Shown here: piece after piece, positions 1 through 14,045 of the stretch
How positions within the stretch are numbered: position 1 is the first letter of the stretch
Layout: every line of letters starts with the position of its first letter
From: Himantopus leucocephalus
Taxonomy: Eukaryota > Chordata > Aves > Charadriiformes > Recurvirostridae
Assembly (NCBI GenBank): GCA_003993805.1
Contig: RSEF01000017.1
Span: 10,669,895-10,733,894 of the forward strand
Reading direction: 5' to 3'
DNA: 64,000 bases
The notes under the pieces: generated by a model
Databases searched by the model: none
What the model was told of the DNA's origin: nothing
Seen by the model: the letters and a program-made list of their open reading frames with translations, nothing else
Position numbers and translations under genes: made by a program

Positions 1-406
1 GAGCACTGGAGCCACTGGGCTCCGCTTCCAGCTCCAGCCTGTCACTCTTGATGTCAGCTATTAAATGTTTGTCATAAAGGCATTGCTTTTATCTGCCTGT
101 CTTCCAAAATCCTTTTTCCTTTGGACATCATCTGACTATGCCGGGGCCTAATCAAACCCTCATTATCTGCTGCTGTGAGGAATGGTTCTCCTATTTACTA
201 CCAGTTAATTGGTGACTAGCTGGCACAAGTGGTGAGCAGGAAGATTTCTGAGTGAGCAGATGTTGTGTTAGTCCCCTGCATAGTTCCTTGTGGACACAAC
301 ATCACAAAGGCATACAAAAATATCACCCCATTTCCTCTTTTTGTCTAAAGAAGAGAGAACGTGATGCCCTCTTATTAACTAAAGGTCAAAAGATTATCAG
401 TTAATA

Positions 407-464
407 TAAATCCAGAGGGTAGAGAAGAGCAAAAGGGTAAATCCAGAGGGTCGAGAAGAGCAAA
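407..464. repeat. 31-bp imperfect tandem duplication (2 copies)
   Basis: The unit beginning TAAATCCAGAGGGT occurs at 407 and again at 438, a period of 31 bases. The copies differ by one base (A/C) after GAGGGT and diverge after GAGAAGAGCAAA. It looks like a simple local duplication. No function is apparent. Confidence 0.85.
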
Positions 465-2929
465 TCAAGAGCCAGTAAAATGTGCATTGCTCTAATTCAT
501 GTTGTGTTTTACGTAACTCTCCGCTCAGTATTGTTTTCTTTCCTCTGCAGTTTGGGGCGCAGCTCTGGTCATGTCTAGCATGTCTTGCTCACCGTGTGAT
601 ACTCAAAGAGCCTGTGATCTGCACCAGCAGTGACGCCAAAGCCCTGGGGCTCAGCGCAGCGCACGGACGAGCTGGCACTGATGAGCCAGTCCGACCCCAG
701 CCACCATCGGTGGGAACTGTCAGAGCCAGGTGAGGAGCTGCGGGCCAAGGGGGTGGGTATGTGCAGATCATTTCTGAATTTAAGGTCTTCCATAGGTACA
801 ACTGGCAGCGTGCTTTCACTTCAGCCAAGTAATTTGTATTTAGTTCTCCAAGTATGAGAAAAAACAGTTTGAGAATGCTAATGGTGGCTGTTGCTTTGAT
901 AAATACTACAAGCCAAATTCATTAGTGGGCTTTCAAAGAGAATTGTTTTGTTTTCCCATCATAAGTAAACAAAGAAATAGCATTCTCGATCATCTCTCAT
1001 TTCAGAATGTACCTGCTGGTTCTAGCGCTAATTACCATGTTCCTTCTGTGATGGAAAATAGCCCCACAGCATCTTAACTGCAAAATTTGGTTTTCACGAA
1101 AGCACAGTTTTCTGAGAATATAAAAACGTGTTTCATTCTTACTAATTGGTTTATATTTGAATATAAATAAATGAGAAGCAAGTATGCTATTTATTTAATA
1201 GCATTTAATGTACAATCATTTTATACAGTGGGGCTATATTCATAATGGGGTTTTTATGTTATTGAAAATATTGATAAAACACTAGATATTCATTAGTTTT
1301 ACCATTTCCAAGTACACAGAAGGATGAACAAATGTGTTTTCGTTATAAGAGGTAATAATAATTAAGAGTGACAGCACCTTATCCTCAGGATCTGCCTCCC
1401 AGCAGCAGTTTGGCTGATAAAAAACCAGAAGTTAAGATAAGGCAGCAATTATTAAGACAAATCTTTTGAAGGGCTGTTTGAACTCCTGTGTCCAGCAGAT
1501 AATCTGATTTTACAAGGTGCTCCAAGGGGGGTAGACTGCATGGGAAGCAGTACCCAGGTGCAGGCCTTTAGCCCTTTGCACCGGCATTTTTACCTCTAGC
1601 CATTTCCCTGGTCGCTTCTTCTTTTGTTTGCTACAGCTGTGGCATATAAATCAGTCTTCATTCTGTCTCACTGACACCAAAGAGAAACACAGCACAAACA
1701 ATGCAGAACACCAAGCCCCAAATGTATTAATCATCTTTTTTTTTTCTTTTTTGCTGGTCCCTTTCACCTATCTTTTTTGGGAGATTCAAAAATGGCTATA
1801 GGCAACTCAGTAATTCTTCCTTCATAAATATTAGATGCACGCAGAGCATGAATATTTGAGTAGCTAACTCTGACTTAGGTGCAACCAATTGCTAATGGCA
1901 ATTCATTTTTCCTTAGTGACATTCCACCAATAACAAGCATGAGGGGGACAGGATGATGCAATTTGGAGCTGGACAGCAAAAGGGAAAGAAGGTACTGGCT
2001 GGGAACAAAGATGCTTTATTGATCAGGCCTTCAGGTCGAACTCATGTATCCTCCCTTACCTTGGAGAGAGCTTTAGCAGAGAGACTCGTGCTCAGCAGTT
2101 ATGTGTGTATTCTTAGGAACTAAATATTGAAAAAAATTTTGAACACTTATGATGGATTTTTGTTATGTCATTGAGCTACTGCCTCTTGCTGTATTGTGCC
2201 CTGTGTGATGTTGCACGCATGATGTGCAAACTACGGTGGGAAAGACCAGGTGGTTCTCTGACATCCTCTGTCTAGGGTGCACCACATCCACGCTGTTAAA
2301 ACCGCAGCTTGCTGTGGGAAGGGGCAGTTGGGCTTCCTCCAGCCCAGCCCCAGGTCCCCGGCGCATTCCCTTTCTCTCATTGACTGTTGCGGCCCTGTGC
2401 TTATAGCACAAGTCAGATTCAGCAGCTGTTCCAGGGGAAAACACTGCCATTTTGGTCCTTAATGGACTGTTTTTCAAGCCAGATGAACTCACCCTGCTGC
2501 ACAAGGGCTGCAAAAGATGTGCTGAAATAGTGTGACCGGCAGCGGGGGGTGGGAATGGGGCTGCCCCTTTTGGTGATATCAGGTTAGCTGTAAAACTGTA
2601 TGTTTTGTTTTTTAATAAAAAATAGAAATTGTGACTTTATGCCTGAGGCATAGAAAAGAAACGTAGTGTCTCTGGACCTGGGGAATAGCAGTGAGTAATC
2701 AGATGTGACCAGATCAAACCTCAGCTGAAGTTCATGTTCATGTTTACGTGGCCCAAGAGAAACCAGCATGTATCTATCATTTTATATTGGTCTCAAATTT
2801 GCCATTACTAGGTGAATATAATCTATTGGTAATACTTATACGCACTAGCTTGTTTTAGCATGTGGCTCCCCTTGCATGTGTTTTGCCCCAGGAAACGAAC
2901 CTGTTAGATGTCTCTGAAATCACCACAGC

Positions 2930-3740
2930 CGCCACATGCCATTTTGCCAGGGCATTTGCCTCGTCAGCCCGTGCCGGGGCAGTGTTGGTGGCGGTTCGGG
3001 CAGAGCAGATGCTCCGGGCTTGCACCAGGGCCCGGCCGCCATCCGTGCCGGTCTGTGCCCTGCAGATGGTGCCCTGCAGCTCGTGTCGGCCGCCGCCAGC
3101 CTTGCCTGGCCAGGAGGGCAGACCCGCCATCGCGGCTCTGGCGTAGGGCCCCACTTCTCACTCCAGACAGATCTGCTGTGGGTCAGGCACTGGGGATACC
3201 AAGTGCAGTTCGGCAGGGCCTGTATGGCAGCAGGTGAGGAGAGGATGATTTCTGAGGTGTGCAAATACAGCGTGTGCCTCTCTGGACAACGGAGCCGACT
3301 CTCTGGGGCTGGTGGCTGTGCTCCTGCCGTCCCCCCGGCAGGTCCTTGGCCACACAGACCTGCTAACCGCGTGGGGCGACCCGGGACGCTCGGGGACGCT
3401 CAGGGACGTGGTCCTCAGGCAGGGCCGCAATGCTGGTGTGGTCCCTGTGTGCTGCCCGGCAGACACAGCTGGCGGCAGAGCGGACGTTCTGGGGCCGAGC
3501 ACGGAGGGCACTCGCACTCCGTTTTCCTGTGTGAGCCCTCTGTGGCAGGGCCCAGCGGAGCAGCATGGCTCCTCTGCCCAGGAGGCTGTTTGGGGTGGCT
3601 CCCGGCCCCGGCACGGCCAGTCTGAGCAGCCGGCCCTGCTCCGGAGGGGCCCGCGGCGCCCGGCAGCCGCGAGGTGCACTGTCGGGCTTTCTCCGTCCCC
3701 TGCCGCTCTGCTCCTCTCCTCCTGTGCTGCTTCTCCAAGT
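2930..3740. other. GC-rich segment with spurious open frames
   Basis: This block is rich in G, C and CpG, and open frames of 100-229 codons appear on both strands at the same place. Their translations are rich in Pro, Ala, Gly and Arg with no recognised domain, which is what random GC-rich DNA yields. A short GGGACGCTC-like unit repeats near 3380-3410. It could be a small CpG island or simply a GC-rich intergenic patch. Confidence 0.5.
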
Positions 3741-5136
3741 CAGCAGTACCGCCGGCTTTTCACTTCAGGATAAATGGCATTGGTTAAGATAATAAAATAA
3801 TAACCATTTGGCCACTTCTGTGTCACTTAAGCAGAGAAAAAGTAGTGAAAAACCTTGGCCCAGCTTATCTGGCTGCCTAGTTGTGGAGCTGGTCCACTTT
3901 CCACACCTGCATTTGCTCTGCTTTGCTTCCCTTTAAAGAACATCCCTTTCAGAAAATGTTCTTTTCTCACAGCGTCTGTTGAAAACCTAGCAGGGTTGGG
4001 TCAGAAAATTTCCATTTGAGGAATTTTATTTCTATACAAAAATCAAAATTTTCTCTGGAAAACTAAGCATATGCTTTCTTTAGGCAAAAACCAGCTCTTA
4101 GCTGGAAATCGTAATTCTCAGCTTAAAAATAAGTTTTAATGGCAAACTCTCACGGGACCCTATTAACAGTGTCTAACCTGCCTTACAACGAAGCTGGACC
4201 GACGGGACCAGGCCACGTCTCAGCGGCGAGGAGCCCATCGCAGCCTCTCCTTGCCGGACCGCTGAGCCCTGGAGCAGCAGGAGCTGCACCCAGAGCACTG
4301 CTGTCAGCAGCAGCAGAGAGCCCTCACCTCTGCCAGCTCGTCTGGCTCTTGGACATCTCCGCAGCAGGCGGTGGCAATGAGCACTGGAGTCTTCCCTGGA
4401 AGCAGTTCACGCACCATCTGAAACATGGCTCATTCTCCAGACCTCTGCTGTGTAATGGACGAAGCAGAGAGCCAGTGAGTCACTGTGTTCGCTGCGTAAG
4501 CTGTTTGCTCTCATGAACAGGTATTTCCCCAGTTTCTTCTACAGCTGTGCTTGTGGCCAGTGGCAGAGGAGTGGTACACCCAGGCTTGTCATACCCCCAG
4601 GTATGCCCAAAACACTACTGGGCTTATCATGGTTGACTAGTCATATCCACGAGCTCCAGAGTAAGCCTTCCCGGTGCTGCCAGGAAAAAGAATCGCCTGC
4701 CCCACACACATCTTGGTCCTGACAGAGCTCCGTCTGAGTGGCTGGTCTGGTTGCACCGTCTTTAATTCCTACAGACTTCTGTCCTAAACTAGTCCACGCA
4801 AAAATGGCTGAGGGCCATGACGATGTGTGAAAGACTGTCCCCATCCCCACAGAGGAGCTCTCAACCTGCAGAGGCCAAAGAACAGCGTGACAGGAGACCC
4901 TGCCATTGCCCTTGCTGTGTCTCCCCGTGGAAGAAGGGCACCTACTAAGCAGCACGGGCTACTGTTCCACACTACTGAAAATATTAATGCAGTGCTCAGC
5001 TGCCACAGCCCCCTGGTTCTCCTGCCTGAGAGAACAGCGGTGCCATCCCCAGTACACAGAGAACATGCTTTCAGTCTGCAAAAGCAAAGAAAGAACTGCA
5101 CGCTGAAAGAAAATCCTGCTTTGTTTACAGGTTGCT

Positions 5137-5142
5137 TTTATT
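5137..5142 (-). terminator. LMX1B: Candidate distal poly(A) signal AATAAA
   Basis: The minus strand reads TGTAAATAAAAGC here. The canonical AATAAA is preceded by a UGUA element and followed within about 20 bases by a CA dinucleotide and a T-rich stretch, the layout expected of a cleavage site near 5112-5120. The bases TGTAAATA also match the Pumilio motif UGUANAUA and overlap the signal (5139-5146). Other AATAAA hexamers exist closer to the stop codon. Confidence 0.4.
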
Positions 5143-8100
5143 TACAAATATACTGAAGTGTAATCTCTCTCTTTTTTATCTTTTTCTGGTTTTGGTGGGG
5201 GGTGTGTGTGTGTGCACGCACATGCACGTGGGAAGGAGCATAATGTATGAGAAACTCATGTATCTTAGCTGCCAGGCAATGGTGGCAGGAAAAAAAATGC
5301 AGTGAAATGAAATTAAAAAACACTAATAAATAATTTAACAATGACAAGTAATTAAATTAAAAAAAAACATCCGCTCTACATACATTATGGTGGTTTGTTA
5401 CCGACACAGAGGGAAAGAAGCAGAGAGTCTACGGTGAGAGGCAGCTGGTTAAGTATGAGAGAGCACAGTCATATTTTTTACAAGTTAAACAAAGTGTAAC
5501 AGACAGCTACAAAATACTACATTTCGATAACATAAATACAGAATATATAAATATACAAGTAATACAGCCATACACAGCTAAAAAATCGGGTGTTCACTTA
5601 AAAACAGAGTTCCCAATGCAAAGTATCTGGCAGTCCCTTCACAGTCACTGCTGAGCAGAAAGAGGGTGTGCAGAACCGAGGGGACCCGGGCTGCATCCGT
5701 GGGGAGGGCAAATAGTCGTAAGTTTATTCAGACAGGCCTCAAATGAGCAAGACCGTGCTTAAATCCCACCAAAGCCAAAAGACTTCAGGTAAGCAAGCAC
5801 CCAAGCACCCCCCTAACTGGACAGAACAGACGCCTGAAGCCCTGACCATGCTGCTGTGGGTGTGGTGGTCGGCTGTCCCGTGCCACCAGGGCGAGGAGGG
5901 TGGGCTGGAGATGGACCCACAAACACAGGGAGCATCTGCTGTTCAAAAATGCACGCTGTGGTTTGGGCATGGGGTTGTGTAAAGCACTACCCTGAGCACT
6001 TGGGACTTTGGGTACTGTAGTTCCAGCTCCCATGGCTTTGATGTGCTTCGGTTGCCTCTCTGTCCTTCGACTGCTGTGACCAAGCTCTGGGCTTGTAAGA
6101 ACTTTTCCCTTCCTCCTAGATTCTGCTGTTAATTTCTAGTGACTTTTGGGGACAACCAGAATTATTACGACACGGTTCACAGAGGTGCTCTCGCAAAGCC
6201 CAGCCTGCAGCATCCCTAGCAGCATCACAGAGCCGGGTTCCCTGGGGCACCTGGGGTGGTGGTGTGGGACATACTTCTGATCCTTAAGGAAACTGGAAGG
6301 GAGTCCTGAGCACAGTAGGAAGAGGTAAGTGGGTTCACATCCTCCCTGGAAGGCTTGTCGGCATGAAGGACCTTCCCCATGCAATGACGGTGCAGCGAGG
6401 TGGCTGAGTTGCTGCTGACAGAGCAGCAAGACCCCTTCAAAGGACCTGGTAATGTTCACCTGACTTGTGCAGGGTGGGTCGGAAAAATCCACTCGGCAGC
6501 CATCGTGAGACTACGTGAGTCACATCTCAGGCACGGTTAGCAGCAACTGAGCCAAGTGATCTGGATGTTTTTGATGACAGTTTAAAGAAGAAAAGGAGAT
6601 CAAGATGCCTAGGATGGCGTGTCAATCTTAGTGACTGCCACCACCACACTTTACTTACAGCACCATAATTGTCTTCCATGTTGTGACTGTGAAACACGTT
6701 TGCCACCAGCCCCTAAATATTTACGATACAGGGTTTAACCCATAGTGCTGTGGCAAACGGGAGGCTGTGAACAGCAGTGCATGGTAGGACTGTCCCCTCG
6801 ACAGTCAGCCGTGCAACAGAAACGTGCTGCTGCCCAGCCGGCAGCCTGGCGGCGGGATCGAGGGCCACACTGCTCAGGAACCACTTCTGAATGCCGGGAA
6901 ATCTCTGTGTGCCGCCGTTACAGAGCTGGTAACTGCACAATAAAGACCTCGGAGGAAGATAGCACCTAGCATATTCATTCTGATCTCACAGTCATCTTTT
7001 TTAAACATTATTGAGCAAACACTGAAAACTAATCAATCATCTTTTACTTAATTGCATCTTGTCACCACTTTAGCGTAACGTGTATCCTTGCTTAGCCAAA
7101 ACAACATGATTGAAACACCGTGAAGAGCTCACTTGATGAATTTATATTAGAGAGGGGTTAATTTCCTAGGGAAAATGATCACTGTAAGGTGCATGTAATA
7201 AACTGCTGTCATGACCTCTAGCCTTCAAGCTCCCATATGTGCAATCATTGTTTGTGGTTTCCGTGGAAGTGCCAGATGCTAAGAATTTTTGGCAAGAGTT
7301 TATCAATTTGACTCAGTGTAAGATATTACTGTGATATGGCCCATTAAACATTTTACTCTCACCTGATCGGTGACATTTCCCTTGACAATAGAAGAGTAAA
7401 GCAGAAATCAAAAAGGTCAGAGGTTGCTATATAATCTTTTACTGCAGGTCCCAGGTTAAAACCACAATGATCACACTCCAGTAGGATAATTCATTCCACA
7501 AAAAAAAGTGACATTTATTTTGCTTTAATGAACTTTGGCCTTTGCCACATATAACGGGTCCGCTGGAAATCATTGGCTATGCATTCCTTCCCTTGACCAG
7601 CAGCAACCCACAGTGGCATGGGAAACGTTATGCATGCCAGAGGGCTTCACTGTGTCGTGCGCATGGCACCAGCGATGGTAGAATATGGGGCAACAAACAG
7701 CTAAGGCATCATCATACAACACGCCAAGGGAAGAGGAGGTGGTATGTACAAGCAATGAAAAGAAAGGGAAAAAGAAAGGTGGCAAACAGTCATAAAAAAA
7801 AAATCAGCAAAAGATTGTGGTTACTTCAGCTATAAAATAGGGTATCTGATTCTCTCCTTGGAAATGGATTGTTTTTTCAACATCCAGCCCAGAAGCAGAG
7901 GTAGAGTTGGGACAAGGCAGTTCTCCAAACTGTAGGTCACATTATAGTTCTCATATAAGTCCCTGTAAACACTAAAAATGCCATTTTGATCCTGCCAGTA
8001 ATGAGGGACGAAGCAAGGTTGTGCCTATGTGTAGTCTATAAACTCGGTATGTCTGAGATGGTGAAGACACTGTTCTATGACTCTAAAGTAGCACAGCAGA

Positions 8101-10208
8101 AGGGTGGGGAGGAAAACTTGATGAATCCATCGAGATCGGAGGTGACAAATGTTTATAATGTGCCATATGAAATCTGCTTGCCTTCTGGCCTGCAAGCAGT
8201 GAGGATCACCTGAGTTCTTTATAGATGTTTGCTATCATGCAGAGAGAAAGGAAATTGTTATTATTTTGATACACAAGGAAAGGGAAAAATAATTGAAGGG
8301 GATGGGTAAGAAAAGAGAATTCTTCCAAATTCCAAACGTATCCACGGGCTCACAGCCTTCAACTGAAAACCCACATCCCTGTCAGAAAGCGAGAAATTGT
8401 CGCTAGCAAAAGCGGGCGGGTGAAACGGACCCATCTCCCTGGGCACGGCAGCCTGCAACTCGGGCTGCCGCCGCAGAGGCAGGAGATGGGAACCCGCAGG
8501 GAGGGGTGCGTCACCCCAGCGTCCTCGCAGAGACATCGGTGCCTTTGCTCACGAAGGGCTGCGTGTGGGCAGACGGCGGGTCTACCCCAGAAGGGTTTGC
8601 CTTGGGTCTGTGCGTCGCTCTCCTGCACTGCGCATGCAGTCTTCTCCCCCAGTGCTTTCCTCACCTCCACAGAGTGAAAATGCACACACTTGTTTGGAGA
8701 GAAAACTTTGCATTCTCAAGAAAGCTCTAACACTGTCGGTCCACATTTCCATGCTAGGGAGGAACAAGATGTCATTTGTCCCCTTGGACCTATCATCTGA
8801 TCCTTGCCGTGCACCCCTGCGGGACACCAGGAGGACCTTTCTCCGTCAGCAAAAGGGTGGGCGGCTGCCCGCGGGGCTCCCCAGCAGGACCCCCCCCCAT
8901 GCGGCCGTGGTGCCCCGCTGGGTGGCGGGGCTGCTCTCCCCCGGTGCTGCGGCTGCGGGGGCCCCTCTCCGGCCTCCCCCAGCCACGATGGGCGTCCCAG
9001 AGAGTCCCGCACTCCTGCAGGAGGTGCTGAGCCCCACGGGAGACTCTGCGGCGCTGGCCTGGTACCAGTCCTCAGCCTGGAGGAGCTGGATTAACCAACG
9101 CTTTGGACTTGTTTTCAGCTATTATGGTCAATATATTAAAGGTATTTATTTAAGAAAGTGCCTATCCTGCCAATCTTTCCCCATGAGCTCTATTTTGAAC
9201 ACACCCTATAATTACTGATATTACCCTGGCAAATTTTCCCCATGAAGTTTTCTCCACTAAAAGCCATGACCATACTTGTCTGCCTCCCCACATTATAATT
9301 ATCACCAGGCAATATTTATAACTATACTATTATTATTTATGATATTTTATGCCCTACGAAAACCTATATGACATATGCTCAAACTTCAGCATCTGAGACA
9401 TTCAGACTTCAGCCGGGACATTCCCTTCAATTTTTGTACTTGTTCTTCTTACGTTTGCACTAATAGGTTAGTTGGAGTATTTATTTTAAACACAGGAGTC
9501 CCGTCAGTGTGAAACCTGCAGGACTCGGGTTAGACTCCAGCTCAACATATCTAAACCTGCCATCGTGATCTCTGTCATACTTTTTTTTCCCCAATTGGTG
9601 CACATTTCAGGACTTCTGATGGTTCAGGCTAGAACTGTATATCACAGATTCTTGCCGAGGCGAGATAATTAACTAAAGGAGTGCTTAATTATTCCAGATG
9701 GACAATGGAGCATTGCACATTTATGCCTCATGCAAAACATAAACAAACAGAACAGAATGAACAACACATGTTTGCCAGTCATGGTCTAGACTTGAAATTT
9801 GGCACTGCAATACTTACAAACAAATGTAAATGCTTTATTCTCACACTTAAAAAAAAATTAAATAAAACTCTTGTCTTGTAAGCACCTTTAGTTTTAATTA
9901 TTTAAGACCAATACTAACCTAAATGCCTCTGTCCCTAACATGCATCTCCTCTCCGGGGTCATAGACCTTTCTTATTAAGAAAGCACTGGCTTTCTCCACA
10001 AATATTACTGTTAACCAGTTTCCTCAGTATCATATGCATAAGGGCTATAAACTAATGAGCAGATCTAGGTTATGTAGAAAAAGTGTAGAAAGGAAACAAA
10101 TGTTGAACGTCACATTTACATTAACTTCTCACAGTTCAAATGGCAATTTATCCACAACATAGTATGAATCATGCAGTAAGAAAAGGGAGGAATCTCCAGT
10201 TTCTTTGA

Positions 10209-10214
10209 TTTATT
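10209..10214 (-). terminator. LMX1B: Alternative proximal poly(A) signal AATAAA
   Basis: This canonical AATAAA hexamer on the minus strand lies about 490 bases past the LMX1B stop codon. A second one lies at 9834-9839. Either could end a short-UTR isoform. The hexamer is common in AT-rich DNA, so the sequence alone cannot show use. Confidence 0.25.
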
Positions 10215-10348
10215 TGTCATATGGTCGACTGATGTCAGTATCAGTGGCTTTAAAAAAAAAAAAGTTTAAACATCCAAAAGAAAGGAAGAGAGAAAGGAGG
10301 AAAAGGTCTAGCTTTCCGCAAAATCCATTTCCTTTACAACGATGAGCT

Positions 10349-10377
10349 CAAACCAAACCAAACCAAACCAAACCAAA
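10349..10377. repeat. (CAAAC)n pentanucleotide microsatellite
   Basis: Nearly six perfect copies of the five-base unit CAAAC lie in the 3' UTR of LMX1B. In the transcript this reads as a (GUUUG)n tract, a possible GU-rich protein-binding site. Copy number is likely to vary between individuals. Confidence 0.9.
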
Positions 10378-10477
10378 GGCTGCTGGCGAGCAGGGTCTTC
10401 TGTTCCTTCCGTGCTTGTCTCATGGTCTGGTGCAAGCTGGGAATCAAGGGTAGGGTCTGGTGGATGCGTTTCATTTT

Positions 10478-10545
10478 TATATATATATATATATATGTAT
10501 GTATGCAGGTAGGTATTAATATATATATACATACATACACATATA
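10478..10545. repeat. (TA)n/(GTAT)n microsatellite with stem-forming arms
   Basis: A (TA)n run passes into GTATGTATG (10497-10505). After a 24-base spacer the complementary CATACATAC follows (10530-10538). The pairing extends outward to 10491 and 10544 with a single mismatch, giving a potential stem of about 15 bp. It lies about 160-220 bases past the LMX1B stop codon, in the 3' UTR. Confidence 0.85.
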
Positions 10546-10699
10546 CGCACGCAGATACAGTCTTCCTAAAAATGCTCTTTGCAGTCCAGAGGCAGCAGGA
10601 GTCACTGTGAAGAAAGAGCTGGGCAACATATGGCTGTAGAGTCTGCACTGGAAAAAGTCACTGGCTAAATATACGCCGGCTGTTTGTTTTCTTTTATTT

Positions 10700-12593
<1,894 letters not shown>

Positions 12594-12755
12594 CATAAGG
12601 GTTCATGTGGTCGCCTGGCATTTGTGGAGGGGTAAGACCCTGCTGAAATGGGTCTGTGCCATAACTGCTTTGATCCATTGCTACAATCTGCTGCTGTGGT
12701 GGTGCAAGCGGTGTGTAAGATGTCATCATCCCTTCCATTCGGTTGGACATTACTT
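12594..12755 (-). CDS. LMX1B: LMX1B exon 7: Pro/Gln-rich C-terminal region
   Basis: This exon encodes 53 complete codons plus split codons at each end. The translation includes [20 protein letters not shown] and [15 protein letters not shown], characteristic of the LMX1B tail after the homeodomain. The region is rich in Pro, Gln and Met, as is usual for its transactivation segment. The acceptor is CTTTGCAG, with AG at 12757-12756, and the first two bases (AA) complete a Glu codon begun in exon 6. The donor is G|GTAAGG at 12594/12593. Relative to the mammalian protein from memory, VMSN replaces VLSS and DQSSYGTD replaces EQSPYGSSD, so this protein is one residue shorter there. The exon is intact. 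Confidence 0.97.
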
Positions 12756-13587
12756 CTGCAAAGCAAACAGGAGGGCACAGTCACTGCTTCGGAACACAGA
12801 GGCAGCAGACACCAGCTTCAGCGGCAGTCCTGGACCCGAGCGCAGAGTGACCGCGGCTAGGTGTGCCCTGTCACTCAGAGGAGCCTTCCGCGTTTTGTCT
12901 GAGAGCGCAGCCCTGAGCAGTAAGTTGAAAGACATGCAGTTTCTGACTATGTAATTTCTGGAGCTCCTGGGTGCCGGACCATATCTGCCCAAAGTCTGTC
13001 CTGTGTGTGTCACAGCCCTATTATTCTCTAACTTCTGTTGGTACCAGTTTTTCCGGCTCTGCGTAAAGAGGAGGATTTGAGGCTGCACGGCCTCAGGAGC
13101 TGGAGAACCTCAAGAGCATTCACAGAGCAGCAGAGCAGGCCCCGGTGCCTCTGTGCCGCTCCTGCCCCGGGTCCCACCAGCCGCTGGGGCATGGGGGGTC
13201 CCTGCGCCTTGGCTGCGGCAGCAACGCTGACGCCCTTGCAAGCAGCCTGCGGACACCCAGCTGAGCGCGGTCCCCCTTTCTTCAGGAGAAAACAAACTGG
13301 AGGATCTACCTGGAGTGAGCCCCCTGGAGATTTCCTCCGGTGAAAGCCCCCCTGTGCTGCACATTTCTTCTAGAAAGGAGGGAACAGCGTCTGTGCGAGC
13401 ACCCCCAAGGTCTGGCCCCGTGGGAGCCTCTGGGCACTCCGTGTGTTCCCACTGATGGTGGCACACGTTATCCACAGACTCGTGCGTGCCCTGTATGCCT
13501 GCACTTCAGACATTACGTGGGAATGGCACTTCAAGAAACCTTGCAGATTCTTTTCCCCTTACATCGCTGTCATCACAAATCCCCTAC
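12756..13587 (-). other. LMX1B: LMX1B intron 6
   Basis: This 832-bp intron has donor GTAGGG after exon 6 and acceptor TTTGCAG before exon 7. A GC-rich central part (about 13090-13420) opens several frames by chance. No exon or repeat was recognised in it. Confidence 0.9.
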
Positions 13588-13654
13588 CTTGCCCTAGTCG
13601 CTGCGAGTTTTGTTGCTCTTGCTGCTGCTGATGCCTTCGTGCTAGTTTTTTCAT
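13588..13654 (-). CDS. LMX1B: LMX1B exon 6: end of homeodomain and Gln-rich tail
   Basis: This short exon of 67 bases encodes MKKLARRHQQQQEQQNSQRL followed by Gly-Gln and the first base of a Glu codon. MKKLARR finishes helix 3 and the basic end of the LMX1B homeodomain, and the polyglutamine-like stretch follows. The acceptor is CATTCAG with AG at 13656-13655 (phase 0 junction with exon 5). The donor is AAG|GTAGGG at 13588/13587 (phase 1). The sequence is as expected for the family, and no expansion of the Gln run is visible. Confidence 0.96.
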
Positions 13655-14045
13655 CTGAATGAAAGAGGAAGAACAGAACAATCTCATGGTTCTGAACGCA
13701 ACAATTTTGTTTCCTTACAAAACTCTCTGCAAATATCAAATCGGTTAATACAGAGCATTTATATTCATGGACACACCACTGTGGGTTCAGTTTCATTTCT
13801 AAGCTTAAACATTTCAGTTTCCAGTTCATATTCGCATGCAAAATTTACTCCCGACCTCATGTTGCTCTGAGCACACGAACTTAAAGTCTGTGTTTGAAAG
13901 TTGCCTTTCTTGTATGGATGTAGACAGCAGCGCATGCAAAACACGTACGGTTCAGTCCCCAGGATCACTACATCCAGGGGGTGGGGGAAAGCTGTGTTGG
14001 AGGACAATTTGCATTTTACTTTTGAAAACTTGACAAACAACCTAC
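13655..14045 (-). other. LMX1B: LMX1B intron 5
   Basis: This 391-bp intron joins exons 5 and 6, with donor GTAGGT and acceptor TTCATTCAG. It carries no feature beyond the splice sites. Confidence 0.92.

Larger units (their letters stand above)
1..5110. other. Intergenic DNA downstream of LMX1B
   Basis: No exon, RNA gene or recognisable domain was seen on either strand. Open frames here are short or sit in the GC-rich block near 2.9-3.7 kb, where several frames are open at once. An AT-rich stretch at about 1070-1370 contains several TAAT/ATTA cores and might be regulatory. In mammals the next gene downstream of LMX1B is ZBTB43. If synteny holds, that gene would lie to the left of base 1. The right boundary depends on the uncertain poly(A) site at 5137-5142. 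Confidence 0.6.
5115..10699 (-). other. LMX1B: Probable LMX1B 3' untranslated region
   Basis: This is the sequence after the LMX1B stop codon in the sense of transcription, running down to the candidate poly(A) signal at 5137-5142. A 3' UTR of several kilobases is consistent with my memory of the human gene, whose final exon extends roughly 5 kb past the stop. The region holds AT-rich tracts, a (GT)n run near 5202-5214, a GC-rich patch at about 8850-9060, and more than one alternative AATAAA on the minus strand (9834-9839 and 10209-10214). A proximal site would give a UTR of only about 0.5-0.9 kb. No other gene was recognised inside. The extent is inferred, not demonstrated. Confidence 0.4.

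Noticed and set aside
2936..3625. 229-codon plus-strand frame
   Set aside because: It overlaps 90-170-codon frames on both strands in GC-rich DNA and has no domain or codon pattern of a real gene.
8565..9218. 217-codon plus-strand frame opposite the probable 3' UTR
   Set aside because: Overlapping frames are open on the other strand, the translation is low-information, and no conserved domain was recognised.
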